Of a stretch of 64,000 bases of DNA, positions 10,983-20,692 are shown piece by piece (position 1 is the first letter of the stretch; the number at the start of each line of letters is the position of its first letter). Under the pieces are notes generated by a model that did not search any database, was not told the DNA's origin, and saw only the letters and a list, made by a program, of their open reading frames with translations. The stretch spans positions 3,344,409 to 3,408,408 of the forward strand of contig BCHX01000005.1 in assembly GCA_001599755.1 (NCBI GenBank), written 5' to 3'. The DNA comes from Gliomastix tumulicola. Lineage: Eukaryota > Ascomycota > Sordariomycetes > Hypocreales > Bionectriaceae. Both the position numbers and the translations under genes were made by a program.

Positions 10983-11567
10983 ATGAACCGCGCTCGAAAC
11001 CGCCAGCCCCGTCCCGAGCGACAGCAAGACTCGAGGCCGAAGCCGAACCGCAACAGAAACGCAGCACCCCCAACACGAGCCCAAGCATCCGGCACCGTCC
11101 CGACCGTCGCCCAGGTCGTCCCCGGCGCCGACGTTTGGATCGTGCTGAAGGAGGACCAGCCAACGGGCGACAAGACTTACGGCGTCGTGCAGGATGTCCT
11201 GACGAGGGGCAACCACCCGCGCGGGATCAAGGTCCGTCTGCGAGACGGGCAGGTCGGTCGCGTGCAGAAGATGGGCAGCAGCGGTGGCGGTGGCGGTACG
11301 AGTACAGGTCAGCAGCAGCAGCAGCAGCAGCAGTCAGGGAGCGACACACGATTCACGAGGCGATACACGGACGTGCGAGAGGACGAATACCCCGAGGAGC
11401 CGCCCCCGCGGAGCCTTGCCGACTTCATACCAGACATACCGCAGCGGGATACTGTGGCGGAAGAACCGAGGGCACAAGGGCAGACGGTGAATTGCCCGTT
11501 CTGCGAGGGTTTTGAAGGAGACGAGGCGGCAGTCACGTATCACATTGACCAGGAGCATCTGGCATGA
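10983..11567 (+). CDS. YwbE-like (DUF2196) protein with C-terminal C2H2-like zinc finger
   Basis: The protein has 194 residues and starts at ATG 10983, directly after the CT-rich leader; the longer open frame upstream lacks a better start. The N-terminus is basic and Arg/Pro/Gln-rich. Residues about 45-98 carry a compact beta-rich module with the run VWIVLKEDQ..G...GVVQDVLT..NHPRGIKVRL.DGQVGRVQ, which I recognise as the YwbE/DUF2196 pattern of small bacterial proteins. A Gly-rich linker and eight pure CAG-coded glutamines follow. The C-terminus has CPFC-x13-H-x4-H, a single C2H2-like finger. The DUF2196 function is not known, and the finger may bind nucleic acid or protein (inference). The strongly basic N-terminus fits a nuclear or RNA-associated role, unproven. 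Confidence 0.8.
   Translation: MNRARNRQPRPERQQDSRPKPNRNRNAAPPTRAQASGTVPTVAQVVPGADVWIVLKEDQPTGDKTYGVVQDVLTRGNHPRGIKVRLRDGQVGRVQKMGSSGGGGGTSTGQQQQQQQQSGSDTRFTRRYTDVREDEYPEEPPPRSLADFIPDIPQRDTVAEEPRAQGQTVNCPFCEGFEGDEAAVTYHIDQEHLA
11310..11333 (+). repeat. Pure (CAG)8 coding repeat
   Basis: Eight uninterrupted CAG codons encode Q8 in the YwbE-like protein. Lack of CAA interruptions makes length variation between strains likely. Confidence 0.95.
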
Positions 11568-14083
11568 GGGCGTTGATGAACCAGCCTCGGTGCGGCTACG
11601 CCTGGTTGTGCTGCATGTCCGGACGCTCATGTCGCCGTGTGTCGTTGACGACGGCGAAGCCCGTAGAAGGTGGTGTTCCGCTGCGCGGTCTAGACCGCAG
11701 ACTCTACGCTGCTCAGCGCGGCCACCCCTGAGTATTCCCACCTGCCTCTCCAAGCAACCATCTCGGACCGAGCAGGGAAAGCGATGGGGAATATCGACTG
11801 CGACACTAGCGACACTCACCTGCCTGTCTATACCGGTGCAGCACGAACCCGTCGGCTGGGAGATCGGCGCTTCGCGCTACATGGAACTGGCTACCGAATC
11901 TCCCTGGATCTGCGAACTGTCAAGCTGTCAAGAAGAGGCGCAACAGACCGGATCAACAAGCACGGTGCACAATGTCGATCTGGTCCTGTCGATCTCGCGA
12001 CGCCTGCAAACTAAAGACGATGGTCGCGGTTGCAATCCCCCGAATGAAACATCTCGTAACGCAGCGCTGATGGAGTCATCAACATGCACCGAGCGTTCCC
12101 CGTCCCCCGACAGGCCGAGGCAGTGTTCATTCTCACGTTCGAGATAATGCCATTACGAGATGTAAACCTCCTGTTATCTACGAACGTAACAACGCACGCC
12201 GAGCTAGCCGCCAGAGATGCCCCGTGGACTGCGGAAAGAGGCGAGTGCTCGTCAGCTTGATGAGTCTCCTGCCTGAAGCGTCCATCGAGCAGGGCACCAG
12301 AGCGAGCCATCTGATCTGCGCAATTGGTGGATATCCGAAGCGCGACAATCCGGCAGCTTCCTGAGTGGGCGACCTGGGGAGCTGGATTCGAAGACAGGGA
12401 TCACCCATCTTGATCCAGGCACATGTGCTGGAGAAATGCCTACCTACCTACCAACCAACGTTAAGTGCTAATCGAGGCATCTACGCGCTTATCTATTGTG
12501 TCTGTCTTTGTCAGACAGCAGAGCCGGAGACTGCATGCTGGCCTCGGCCACATCAGATGGAAGGTTGCATTCACGAGGGGGATCTAATGTCTGCTGAAGC
12601 CCCGGCTTGGCGAAGGGATGGAGGCCTCAGGTGGTCTTCAAAGCCAGCTCTGACGCCTGGAAGATGTCGCCGATGCCTTTTCCCAACTCTTCAAGTGTGC
12701 GGCCAAGCGGACGCTGTGCCGAGCGGCCGGTAGCGGACTCTAACTAGGCGCTGCTCCCCTTGCCCAGCAGAAACAAAGACACCGAATTCCACAATCGCCC
12801 TTGCCGCACTCGCCTTGACGCCCGGACTGCGCGACATATGAATCTGTGGCCAGCAAATGCAGCCTTGACGAGCTACTATTCCTGACTCTTTGTTGAATCA
12901 AGAATAACCCACGCGGGGTTGCCTTTATCTTTTTTTAACGTCTTTCCCTTCTGGGCAAGTCAAGTGCCGATCTCAAACGCCTGGGCAGTCGCAGGAAGAA
13001 GACCGACCCTGTCTTAAATGGGAAGCTGGTTCTGTCAACAGCCAATAATCTGGCTCTGCCGACCTCCCTCTTCGCCTCCAAAAGTTCATGCTAACAGCTG
13101 GTCTAACTTGGCGGCCGGTACTTGACTCGTCTGCTATTGGGGAGAGAATGTGCAAAGGGGGGGCTTGAGGCTGGAAGCCCTGGATCTTGGCTGCTTTGCC
13201 ACCATCTTTGGTGGCTCCCACCCCCCTGCTTACGATTCAGGAAGGCTGCTCTCGGAAAACCACCCACCCACTTCGGCTGACCATGCGTGCCATGCTGCTG
13301 TCGTTCGATATTGAGTTTTTATGCTTGTTTACCAAGCTGGGATACGACGTGACATTGGGCCGACGCTTGCACGAGCTGCCCCTTTAAGGCACAGCGGAAA
13401 CACCCGTGCCCTCTCGCCTGTGGCAGAGATGCGGCGAAGATTCCAGCCCGTTTCGACGGCGGCTTCCGAGGAGGGGGGGAGGCTAAGATAGAGGCGCGCG
13501 CTTTGTGGGAGGGAGCTCTGAACTTCCCCATCCCGCCATCCAGCGCGATAGCGGCACCAACTTGAACCAAGGGCTGGTGGTGGTGGTGCCCGGGCTATCT
13601 TGGCTTCCTACATTGGACAAGAGGCTGGATGCCAGCGTCACCGAGGCCTGCATGCACTCTTGGACAGATGGGGTAGGTAGCTCGCTTCTCCTCGCCCAGC
13701 CGTGAGGCGCTTCTTGGCCCGGGCTCCTGTGCCTCGCTGCGTTCGATTGGCAGATTCACCATCGTGCAAGGGCGCAGCTAGGCGAACGCTGGTCATGCGC
13801 CGCTGCATCGGCATCCTCGAGCTAAGGGCTGGGGCGGCACACGTCCCGTTCAGTCAGGTAGCTGCGCTGCTGCCAAGGCGCGAGTCCTGATATCCTGCCC
13901 TTTTACCGACGTGAGCGGAAGAAGGCGATAGATATGTATGATGGAGGGGCTGGTCTTCGAAACGAAACGTCTATAAGAACGGCGTCTCTCCCCGACGATC
14001 TTTGCCGTTGGTCTCTATCAGCATCCTCGCTCTTCATCCTCTTCTTCTCATCATCGTCATCATCCCATTAGACATCAAACACC
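11568..14083. other. 2.5 kb intergenic region
   Basis: I find no supported gene. ORFs of up to 211 codons exist but look like random frames in GC-rich DNA, with no domain, no intron pattern and no sensible start. It contains a CTAC-type short repeat near 12438 and G-rich runs near 13155 and 13475. The last 150 bases are the promoter and leader of the metalloprotease gene. Confidence 0.6.
13971..13977 (+). promoter_or_regulatory. TATA-like box of the metalloprotease gene
   Basis: CTATAAG lies about 110 bp before the ATG at 14084 and is followed by a C/T-rich leader. The position fits a fungal core promoter. Confidence 0.6.
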
Positions 14084-15054
14084 ATGTCTCTCAAGTCCGT
14101 CCTTCTCTTCGCCGGCGCCGCCCTCGGCCACGGCCTCCTCAGCACCCGTGCGCCTGGCCGCTTCGGCTGCGCTGCCCCCGAGCCTACTGAGGAGGACCTC
14201 GCCATTGCCCAGCAGTTCGCCATCGAGGAGGCTGCTGCCCTCGAGAGCGGCGGCTTCACCGCCCAGGCTGCCATCTCCGTCGATGTCTGGCTGCACGCCG
14301 TTGCTGCCACCTCCGGCGGCCTCAGCAGCGTGAGTCGTTCACCTGTTCCCAGCTGTGCTTCATGAGCTCCTCAACTGACCCGTATACAGGCCGCCACTCT
14401 GCAGTCGCAGTTCAACGTCCTCCGTGACGACTTCGCCCCCTACGGCGTCAACCTCCGCTACGCCGGCAGCACCAGCACCGTCAACTCGGTCTGGGCCCGC
14501 GACGGCAGCGAGACCGCCATGAAGCAGTCCCTCCGCCGCGGCACCTACTCCACCCTCAACATCTACATCCTTGACTCTGTTGGTGGAAACCTCGGCTACT
14601 GCTACTTCCCCACGACCGCCTCCCCCGGCTCGAGCGCCTACATCCGCGACGGCTGCTCCATCCTCAAGGACTCCCTCCCTGGCGGTTCTGCCGTTGGCTT
14701 CAACCTCGGCAAGACGGCCACGCACGAGGCCGGCCACTGGTTCGGTCTGTACCACACCTTCCAGGGCGGCTGCAGCGGCTCCGGTGACGGTGTCGCCGAT
14801 ACGCCTGCCCAGGCGAGCCCCAGCTCTGGCTGCCCCATCGGCCGTGACTCGTGCCCGAGCCAGGCTGGTCTGGACCCCATCCACAACTACATGGACTACT
14901 CTGACGAGTGAGTTGACCCTGTTTTTTCCCCTTTGACTTGAGAGAGTGTGTGTGGAATATGTCTGCTGACCGTGATGATAGTGCTTGCTACGAGGAGTTC
15001 ACCGCTGGCCAGATTGCCCGTCTGAACAGCTACTGGTCCGCTTACCGTGCTTAG
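14084..15054 (+). CDS. Secreted M43-family metalloprotease (Mep1-like)
   Basis: My model has three exons: 14084-14329, 14390-14907 and 14982-15054 (278 aa). Introns of 60 bp (GTGAGT..CAG) and 74 bp (GTGAGT..TAG, branch CTGAC) restore the family's C-terminal motif YMDYSDD-ACYEEFT. The first 19 or so residues (MSLKSVLLFAGAALGHG) are a signal peptide. The zinc site HEAGHWFGLYH (His194, Glu195, His198, His204) and the Met-turn YMDYS are those of pappalysin-type (M43B) metalloproteases. Cysteines around CYF, DGC, GGC and GCP..DSC fit secreted disulfides. The stretch before the catalytic core is a short propeptide-like segment. It is likely an extracellular zinc endopeptidase, related to fungal Mep1-type enzymes. 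Its physiological substrate is not known from sequence. Confidence 0.93.
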
Positions 15055-15502
15055 ATCTAGGGTCTAGCATGGGACGGAACTGGTGATGACGATGATGACA
15101 AAAATGAGGAAAAGAAATGAAGTATAAAATGCCGTGTATATACTCTGGCAGATTGGGGCATTCTTTTGGATTTAGCTTGGATAAATTCACATCGCTCCTC
15201 AAATTTCTTGGTGTTTATAATCTTGTGATGTGAGTCGTAGACTGTTGACTTGACATGGTTGATATTCGTAAGACATATAAGTACTGGAGAATATTGGGTG
15301 ATAACGAAGTGCACTTGTCGTTGATACGATGACGATGACTACTAATGATAACTCTGTTCGTATGAGTCCTGATATCGCCTCTCGCCCATCTTAGATAACA
15401 TACAGACAGCCACGACAGCGTGACCCCAAGATTAAAACGCCCGACGTTGAAAAGCACGCCCATTCTAATAAGACAGACAGTAACAAGACAGGAACTGATA
15501 TT
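15055..15502. other. Convergent intergenic region
   Basis: AT-rich 3' flanks of the metalloprotease (+) and Prp22 (-) genes meet here. No gene is seen; it presumably holds both 3' UTRs and polyadenylation sites. Confidence 0.6.
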
Positions 15503-18500
15503 TCAACCCCACGTTCCACCACCACCGCCACGTCCTCCCCTCCGCTGCGCACTCAGCCGCCAGTCGTTCTCGCCCGCAAACTTGTTGTGCAGCGGCTGGA
15601 TGCGCTCCGCCGCCTTGCGCTTGCTCAACTTGTCCGTCGGCGCGACCTTGAAGAAGGTCGGCGCGGCGTCCACCAGCCACTTGGGCTCGATGCTCGTCGT
15701 GTAGTGCATGTACTCCTTGGTCGTGAGCACGAGCGTGTGGTAGACGACCCACTCAGCCTGCTTGCCGAAGAGCGCCGACGACGGGTGCAGATAGACGGGC
15801 GTGCCCTCGATGAGCGTCTTGTAGCCCTCCTGCGGGTCCTTGCGCGCCGCGTGGCGGAAGAAGCCCGAGCAGAGGGCCTGCCGCACGCGCTTCGTGTCGC
15901 GGCCGCACGAGACGACGGGGTGGCGGTGGCGCTTCATCGTGTCCTCGAGCTGGTTGCGGATGTCCTTGGCGAGGCGCATGGACCGCGCCTGGATGAAGTT
16001 GTCGAAGCACCACGGGTTCGAGAAGCCGCTGTGCTTCCACGAGTTGTACACGTTGAGCAGCGTGAGGTGGTCGCCGTGCGGGTCGTGGAACTTGGCCTTC
16101 TTCTGGTCCGCCTGCGTCTGCTTCTCCTTGGGGCGGTAGAAGACGGAGGGGAGGTTGAGCATGGCCACGATGCTGAGCATCTCGTCGGAGCAGTCGTGGT
16201 CGACGGCCGCGATGACCACCTTGGCGAGGGACGGGTCCATCGGGAAGTCGGACATGCGGCGCCCGAGACGCGTGAGGAGGCCCTCGTCGTCGAGCGCACC
16301 GAGCGCGTAGAGCTCCTCGAGGGCTGTGAGCATCGTGTTGATGGGTGGCGGGTCCATGAAATCGAAGTGGAGGAGGTCGTTGATGCCCATGGCCTTCAGC
16401 ATGAGGATCGTGAGCGACAGGTTCTGCCGCTGGATCTCGGGGATTGTTGTCGGCAGCATCTCGGACTGGTACGCCGCCTCGGTGTATAAGCGGAAGCACT
16501 TTCCGGGGCCCGTGCGGCCTGCGCGACCAGCACGCTGCTGGGCCTGGGCCTGGGAGATGGGCGTCACGACGAGCGAGTCCATGCCGAGCTTGGGGTCGTA
16601 CGCGTTCTGTTTGACGAAGCCCGGGTCGACGACGTAGTAGATGCCGTCGATGGTGATGGACGTTTCGGCGATGTTGGTCGCGATGACAACCTTGCGGCTG
16701 CCCTCAGGGGCTGGGTCGAAAATGCGCGACTGCATCTCGGGCGGCAGCTGCGCGTACACCGGCAGGATGAGGAGTTCGGGGACGTTGGGACCGAGGGCCT
16801 TCATGCGCTCAAAGAGGATCTCGCACGACGTGTCGATTTCCTCCTGGCCCGTGAGGAAGAGCAGGATATCGCCCTTGGGCTCTGTGAGATGGATCTGCAT
16901 CACAGTGACGAGCGCCGTGTCGAGATAGTCCGACTCGGGCTCCCTAGAGTACAGGACCTCGACGGGGAACGTGCGGCCGGGGATGCTGAAGATGGGGCAT
17001 CCGTAGAAGTAGTTGGAGAACTTGTCCGCGTTGAGCGTGGCCGACGTGACGATGACGCGCAGGTCCGGCCGGCGTTTCACGGCCTTCTTAAGCAGCGCGA
17101 AGAGCACATCTGTGCTGATGGTGCGCTCGTGGGCCTCGTCCAACATGATGCATGAGTACCGTCTGATGTCCGGATCGACAAGGATTTCTCGCTGTAGCAT
17201 GCCGTCCGTCATGTACTTGATTCTCGTTGCCGGGCTTGTTCTGTCCATGAACCGCACGTTGTATCCGACTTCCTCGCCGACTTTGCAGCCGACTTCCTCG
17301 GCCACACGCTCTGCGACGGAGATGGCTGCCACTCGACGCGGCTGCGTGCACCCAACGATTCCGTCATTGGCGAAGCCGGCTTCGGCCAAATACTGTGTCA
17401 GCTGTGTCGTCTTTCCAGAACCCGTCTCACCGACGACGATGAGGATCTGGTTGTCCTTGACAGCCTGGATGAGTTGGTCGCGGAAGGCAAAGACGGGCAG
17501 CGACTCCCGCTGGTCCTTGATGCTCATCTGCGTGCGCCTCAACGGCGTCGGGCCCTTGGTGTCGATGGCCTTCTTCCACTCGGGCATCTCCCCCGTCTTC
17601 GCTTTGGCGCTTCTCAGATCCGACGCGAACTTCTTCTTATCCGGGTCGGCCATCGGGTCGTGCCAGTTGGACGCGAGGTTCTCCTTTGATGACTCCTCCT
17701 TCGCTGCTGCCTCGGCTTCCTGTTGCTTCAGCTCCTTGCGCTCCTTCGCCAATGTCGTTCCCGACATGGCGGCGCGGTTCATCGATCCGTCAGGCGCCTT
17801 GATGACGCGGATGGGTGAGAGCTCGAGCGACTGTTTCGTCTGGCCCGCAAGGAACGGCGGCTCCTCCTCTCGGACTTCGATGTCAACCTCCTGCTCGAGT
17901 TCGAGCTCGCCCTCGCCACGCAACGTCGCGTGGTAGTCCTCTTCCAGGTCCGGATAGTCGGACGCCTTGGCGACGCCCGAAGCAATTAGCTGCCTGATCT
18001 CCCACCGTTCGGGAGACGTCATCCGCTTCTTGTATCGTTGAGGGGGACCTAATGTGTCGCGGGGCATCGGCGCCTCGTTCTGGAAGCCGTTCCTCGCGCC
18101 GCCGCCGATCGCCTCCATATTCGCGCCTGTCGTTATCCTCGCCTGTGGACGCAGGTCCTGGCCTGATGACTGGTCCACGTCTTTCATCGAGAGCCCTATC
18201 CTGCTGCCATCGATGTTGGTCACCTTGACCCAGACCTCCTGGCCCTTGGAGACTAGATCAGAGGGATGGTTGATGCGCTGGCCTGACGCGATCTTCGACA
18301 CGTGCACCATGCCGTCTGGATTCTGCCTCACGCCCAGCAAGCGGACGAATGCGCCAAAGTCCTTGACGCCCTGGACACGCCCCCGGTACACCTTGTTCTC
18401 GATCGGCGCATCGTCTAGCTCCGGCTCCGGAGTCCGGTGTATTCTGTCGTAATGGCCGTCTTCATCGTCGTGCCTTCTCCTCCCCCGTGATTTGTTCCCT

Positions 18501-19120
18501 TTAAATCCATCGCGCCAGTCCTCGTCGCCCCGATCTTGCGACCGCGACCTAGATCTGAACCGGTCCCGTTTTCTCCTGTCGCGTGACCGTGACCTGTCGT
18601 CTCTCCTCCGCCGCCGCGACTCCTTGCGCTCGTCTGTGGGACTCCGACTCCTCTTCCGCGACGTGTGATGTGACTTCTTCGCCTTGCCCTCCAGCCCCTC
18701 CAGCAGCGCGAGCGTGTCGTCAATCGCGTCCGCGCCATTAGGCACCTCCTCCAGGTCCTTATCCGGCATCGCCAGCCCCCGGAACACCTGCTCCTTCTCT
18801 TCAAGCGTCCGCGACGCCCGCTCGGGCTCCCGCTCCTCGTCACGCGACGACGAGGTCCCGCTGTTGCCCTCGTCCCTGCGGCCCTTCATCTTGGGGTGCA
18901 TCGTGCGCACCAGCCGGTCGATGCTGTCCACCAGACTCGGCGGGAAGTCGGCGCCGAGGCCGTCGAGCTTCTTGCGGAAGTCATCGGTGCCGGTGCTCGC
19001 GACGCGCTGCGAGATGAGGAATTCGGCGAGGGTCTTGTCGCTGATGCCGACGTGGTTCTGGAGCTCGGATGTGACCTTCGACACGAGCGACAGGAGCTCG
19101 AGGTTGAGGAGATCATCCAT
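15503..19120 (-). CDS. PRP22: DEAH-box pre-mRNA splicing RNA helicase Prp22 (DHX8 orthologue)
   Basis: A single uninterrupted frame of 1205 codons. I chose the ATG at 19120 (MDDLLNLELLSL) because it begins the conserved N-terminus; the open frame extends 22 codons upstream without similarity. Order: an N-terminal helical region, an RS/RD-rich stretch (about 130-230), an S1 RNA-binding domain (about 238-315, YRGRVQGVKDFGAFV..DGMVHVS), a linker, and a DEAH helicase core with Walker A GETGSGKTT (about 560), DEAH (about 660), SAT, and QRAGRAGRTGPG (about 858). A winged-helix/ratchet, HA2 and OB-fold C-terminus follow, ending in a Gly/Arg-rich tail. The S1 plus DEAH arrangement is specific to Prp22/DHX8, which releases mature mRNA from the spliceosome and proofreads exon ligation. 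It acts in the nucleus. Confidence 0.96.
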   Translation of the reverse strand: MDDLLNLELLSLVSKVTSELQNHVGISDKTLAEFLISQRVASTGTDDFRKKLDGLGADFPPSLVDSIDRLVRTMHPKMKGRRDEGNSGTSSSRDEEREPERASRTLEEKEQVFRGLAMPDKDLEEVPNGADAIDDTLALLEGLEGKAKKSHHTSRKRSRSPTDERKESRRRRRDDRSRSRDRRKRDRFRSRSRSQDRGDEDWRDGFKGNKSRGRRRHDDEDGHYDRIHRTPEPELDDAPIENKVYRGRVQGVKDFGAFVRLLGVRQNPDGMVHVSKIASGQRINHPSDLVSKGQEVWVKVTNIDGSRIGLSMKDVDQSSGQDLRPQARITTGANMEAIGGGARNGFQNEAPMPRDTLGPPQRYKKRMTSPERWEIRQLIASGVAKASDYPDLEEDYHATLRGEGELELEQEVDIEVREEEPPFLAGQTKQSLELSPIRVIKAPDGSMNRAAMSGTTLAKERKELKQQEAEAAAKEESSKENLASNWHDPMADPDKKKFASDLRSAKAKTGEMPEWKKAIDTKGPTPLRRTQMSIKDQRESLPVFAFRDQLIQAVKDNQILIVVGETGSGKTTQLTQYLAEAGFANDGIVGCTQPRRVAAISVAERVAEEVGCKVGEEVGYNVRFMDRTSPATRIKYMTDGMLQREILVDPDIRRYSCIMLDEAHERTISTDVLFALLKKAVKRRPDLRVIVTSATLNADKFSNYFYGCPIFSIPGRTFPVEVLYSREPESDYLDTALVTVMQIHLTEPKGDILLFLTGQEEIDTSCEILFERMKALGPNVPELLILPVYAQLPPEMQSRIFDPAPEGSRKVVIATNIAETSITIDGIYYVVDPGFVKQNAYDPKLGMDSLVVTPISQAQAQQRAGRAGRTGPGKCFRLYTEAAYQSEMLPTTIPEIQRQNLSLTILMLKAMGINDLLHFDFMDPPPINTMLTALEELYALGALDDEGLLTRLGRRMSDFPMDPSLAKVVIAAVDHDCSDEMLSIVAMLNLPSVFYRPKEKQTQADQKKAKFHDPHGDHLTLLNVYNSWKHSGFSNPWCFDNFIQARSMRLAKDIRNQLEDTMKRHRHPVVSCGRDTKRVRQALCSGFFRHAARKDPQEGYKTLIEGTPVYLHPSSALFGKQAEWVVYHTLVLTTKEYMHYTTSIEPKWLVDAAPTFFKVAPTDKLSKRKAAERIQPLHNKFAGENDWRLSAQRRGGRGGGGGTWG

Positions 19121-19669
19121 GGTTGGATGTCTTGTATCTGTCGTCTCCGATCTATGTCTAGTGCAGGTATGACAAGAGGTGAGCAACTGGAGGAAGAAAA
19201 AGAAAACAAGAGGTTGAAGTTGAGAATTGGTACCGTGTTGCTGGCCTCCACTATCGCCTCGTCACATTTGGCCAGCCCAAAAAAAAAGAATCTAAAGTCA
19301 AGCCACTGAACTGTGGCTAATCCTCGGTAGGCTCCAGTGAGCTGCGCCACACTTCCACTAACGAACCGGGTAAGGGACCCCTCGCGGGGCAGACTCGCAG
19401 AGGCTAGCACTGTAGGTAACCACCAATCAGAGCCCCGCCCTCTGCGCTAGCTGCGTCATTACGCAACCACTGTGGCGCCGGAGCTTTCCAGTGCGTGAAC
19501 CGCAGGCTGCAGCTGACCTGACATAACTTCCTCCCACATTCCCCCAACTTTCGAAACTCCATCCTTCTTTCTCCTAGACACTCATCGACCACCGACCTGC
19601 GAACCTCGTACATTCATCCAACACCGTCAACTTCCATCTCGCAAGCGCCGCAGACGCGATCAGCCCAGC
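19121..19669. other. Divergent promoter region between PRP22 and the Sna-like gene
   Basis: This 549-bp region lies between two divergently transcribed genes and should hold both promoters. A C/T-rich tract lies just upstream of 19670. No gene is seen. Confidence 0.6.
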
Positions 19670-20220
19670 ATGTGCTCCTCAGATGTCTTCCTCGGCGTCC
19701 TAGCCATCCTCTTCCCCCCTCTGCCTGGTACGTCTTTCCCCCTCCTCCAAACCCTCCTCCATCGTATGACTCGCTACTGACACCCCGTCTAGTCTGGGTC
19801 AAGCGCGGCCTCTGCAGCGCCGACTCCATCATCAACATCCTCCTCCTGCTCCTGGGCTACATCCCCGGCCTCATCCACGCCTGGTACATCATCGCCAAGT
19901 TCCCCGACGAGGACTACGACTACGACGCGATCCCGCACCACGACTCCGAGGGGGGCGGCTACCGCCGCGGCGGCGAGAGGGTGCGCTACATCATCATCGA
20001 CCGCACGGACGTGCGCAGTGCTAAGCCTCAGAACCAGAATCAGCAGCAGCCGCAGCAAGGACCCAACTACGGGACGCAAGGAGGGCAGGCGTCGAGGCCT
20101 GCGCCGCAGCAGCAGGGCGTTACGAGCGCCGGGAACGGCGAGGGGAGTGCGGACGGTGCTGTGCCGCCTTCGTATGCTGATGTCGTTGCGGGAGATCACA
20201 AGATTCAGACGAGGGACTAG
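19670..20220 (+). CDS. Pmp3/Sna-family small membrane protein with PPxY tail
   Basis: Two exons, 19670-19727 and 19793-20220 (161 aa); the 65-bp intron GTACGT..TAG restores the family motif LFPPLPVWVKRG. The start ATG 19670 gives MCSSDVFLGVLAILFPPLP. Two hydrophobic segments (about 5-20 and 32-52, ending GYIPGLIHAWYIIAKF) make up the whole Pmp3/RCI2 fold. The core Pmp3 proteins are only about 55 residues; here an acidic DEDYDYD segment and a Gln/Pro-rich tail follow, ending in PPSY. That arrangement matches yeast Sna2/3/4-type proteins, whose PPxY binds the Rsp5 ubiquitin ligase for sorting to the vacuole (established for yeast). The same role here is inferred. Confidence 0.9.
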
Positions 20221-20692
20221 ATGGGGGGTTGAGCTATGGTATGGGACGTATGAGGGTTGAGCATTCCAAACCGGACACGCCCATATCGCCCCGCCGAGAG
20301 GAGAATATGGCACCGCTTAGACAATGAGTCTGATTTCCGCGGATGATTATGGATTGGGGCCTTTCGTCTCTCCTGTTGCATTTTCTGGCTTTCGGATTTT
20401 GCTGCTGATGGACTCGTCCTGTTACAATAATACCTTGCTTTTTGTTTGCACACGATACGCAGATAGGCGGCGTTTGGGATAACTATGTAAGAATTCGGTC
20501 TTTGTCTTTCCGTCTGTTCGAAGTGAACCGTTGATTCTATCTGTTCTGTCTGCATGATTGCCAAATCAGATTGCTCAAGTGTCCACCTATCTCTCCCTGG
20601 ACGCCAATGCCCAGCCAAGGTCAGGGTCAACTTCAGTAACCCAGTGATGCCCTGCTTGTGGGACTGGCATCCTGGAAATTGCTCCTCGGCTC
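20221..20692. other. Convergent intergenic region
   Basis: 3' flanks of the Sna-like gene (+) and arb1 (-). AT-richer than the coding DNA; no gene seen. Confidence 0.6.

Noticed and set aside
12361..12430. TTCGAA-containing stretch, tRNA-like
   Set aside because: The stems on both sides of the TTCGAAT-like loop do not pair, so no tRNA T-arm forms.
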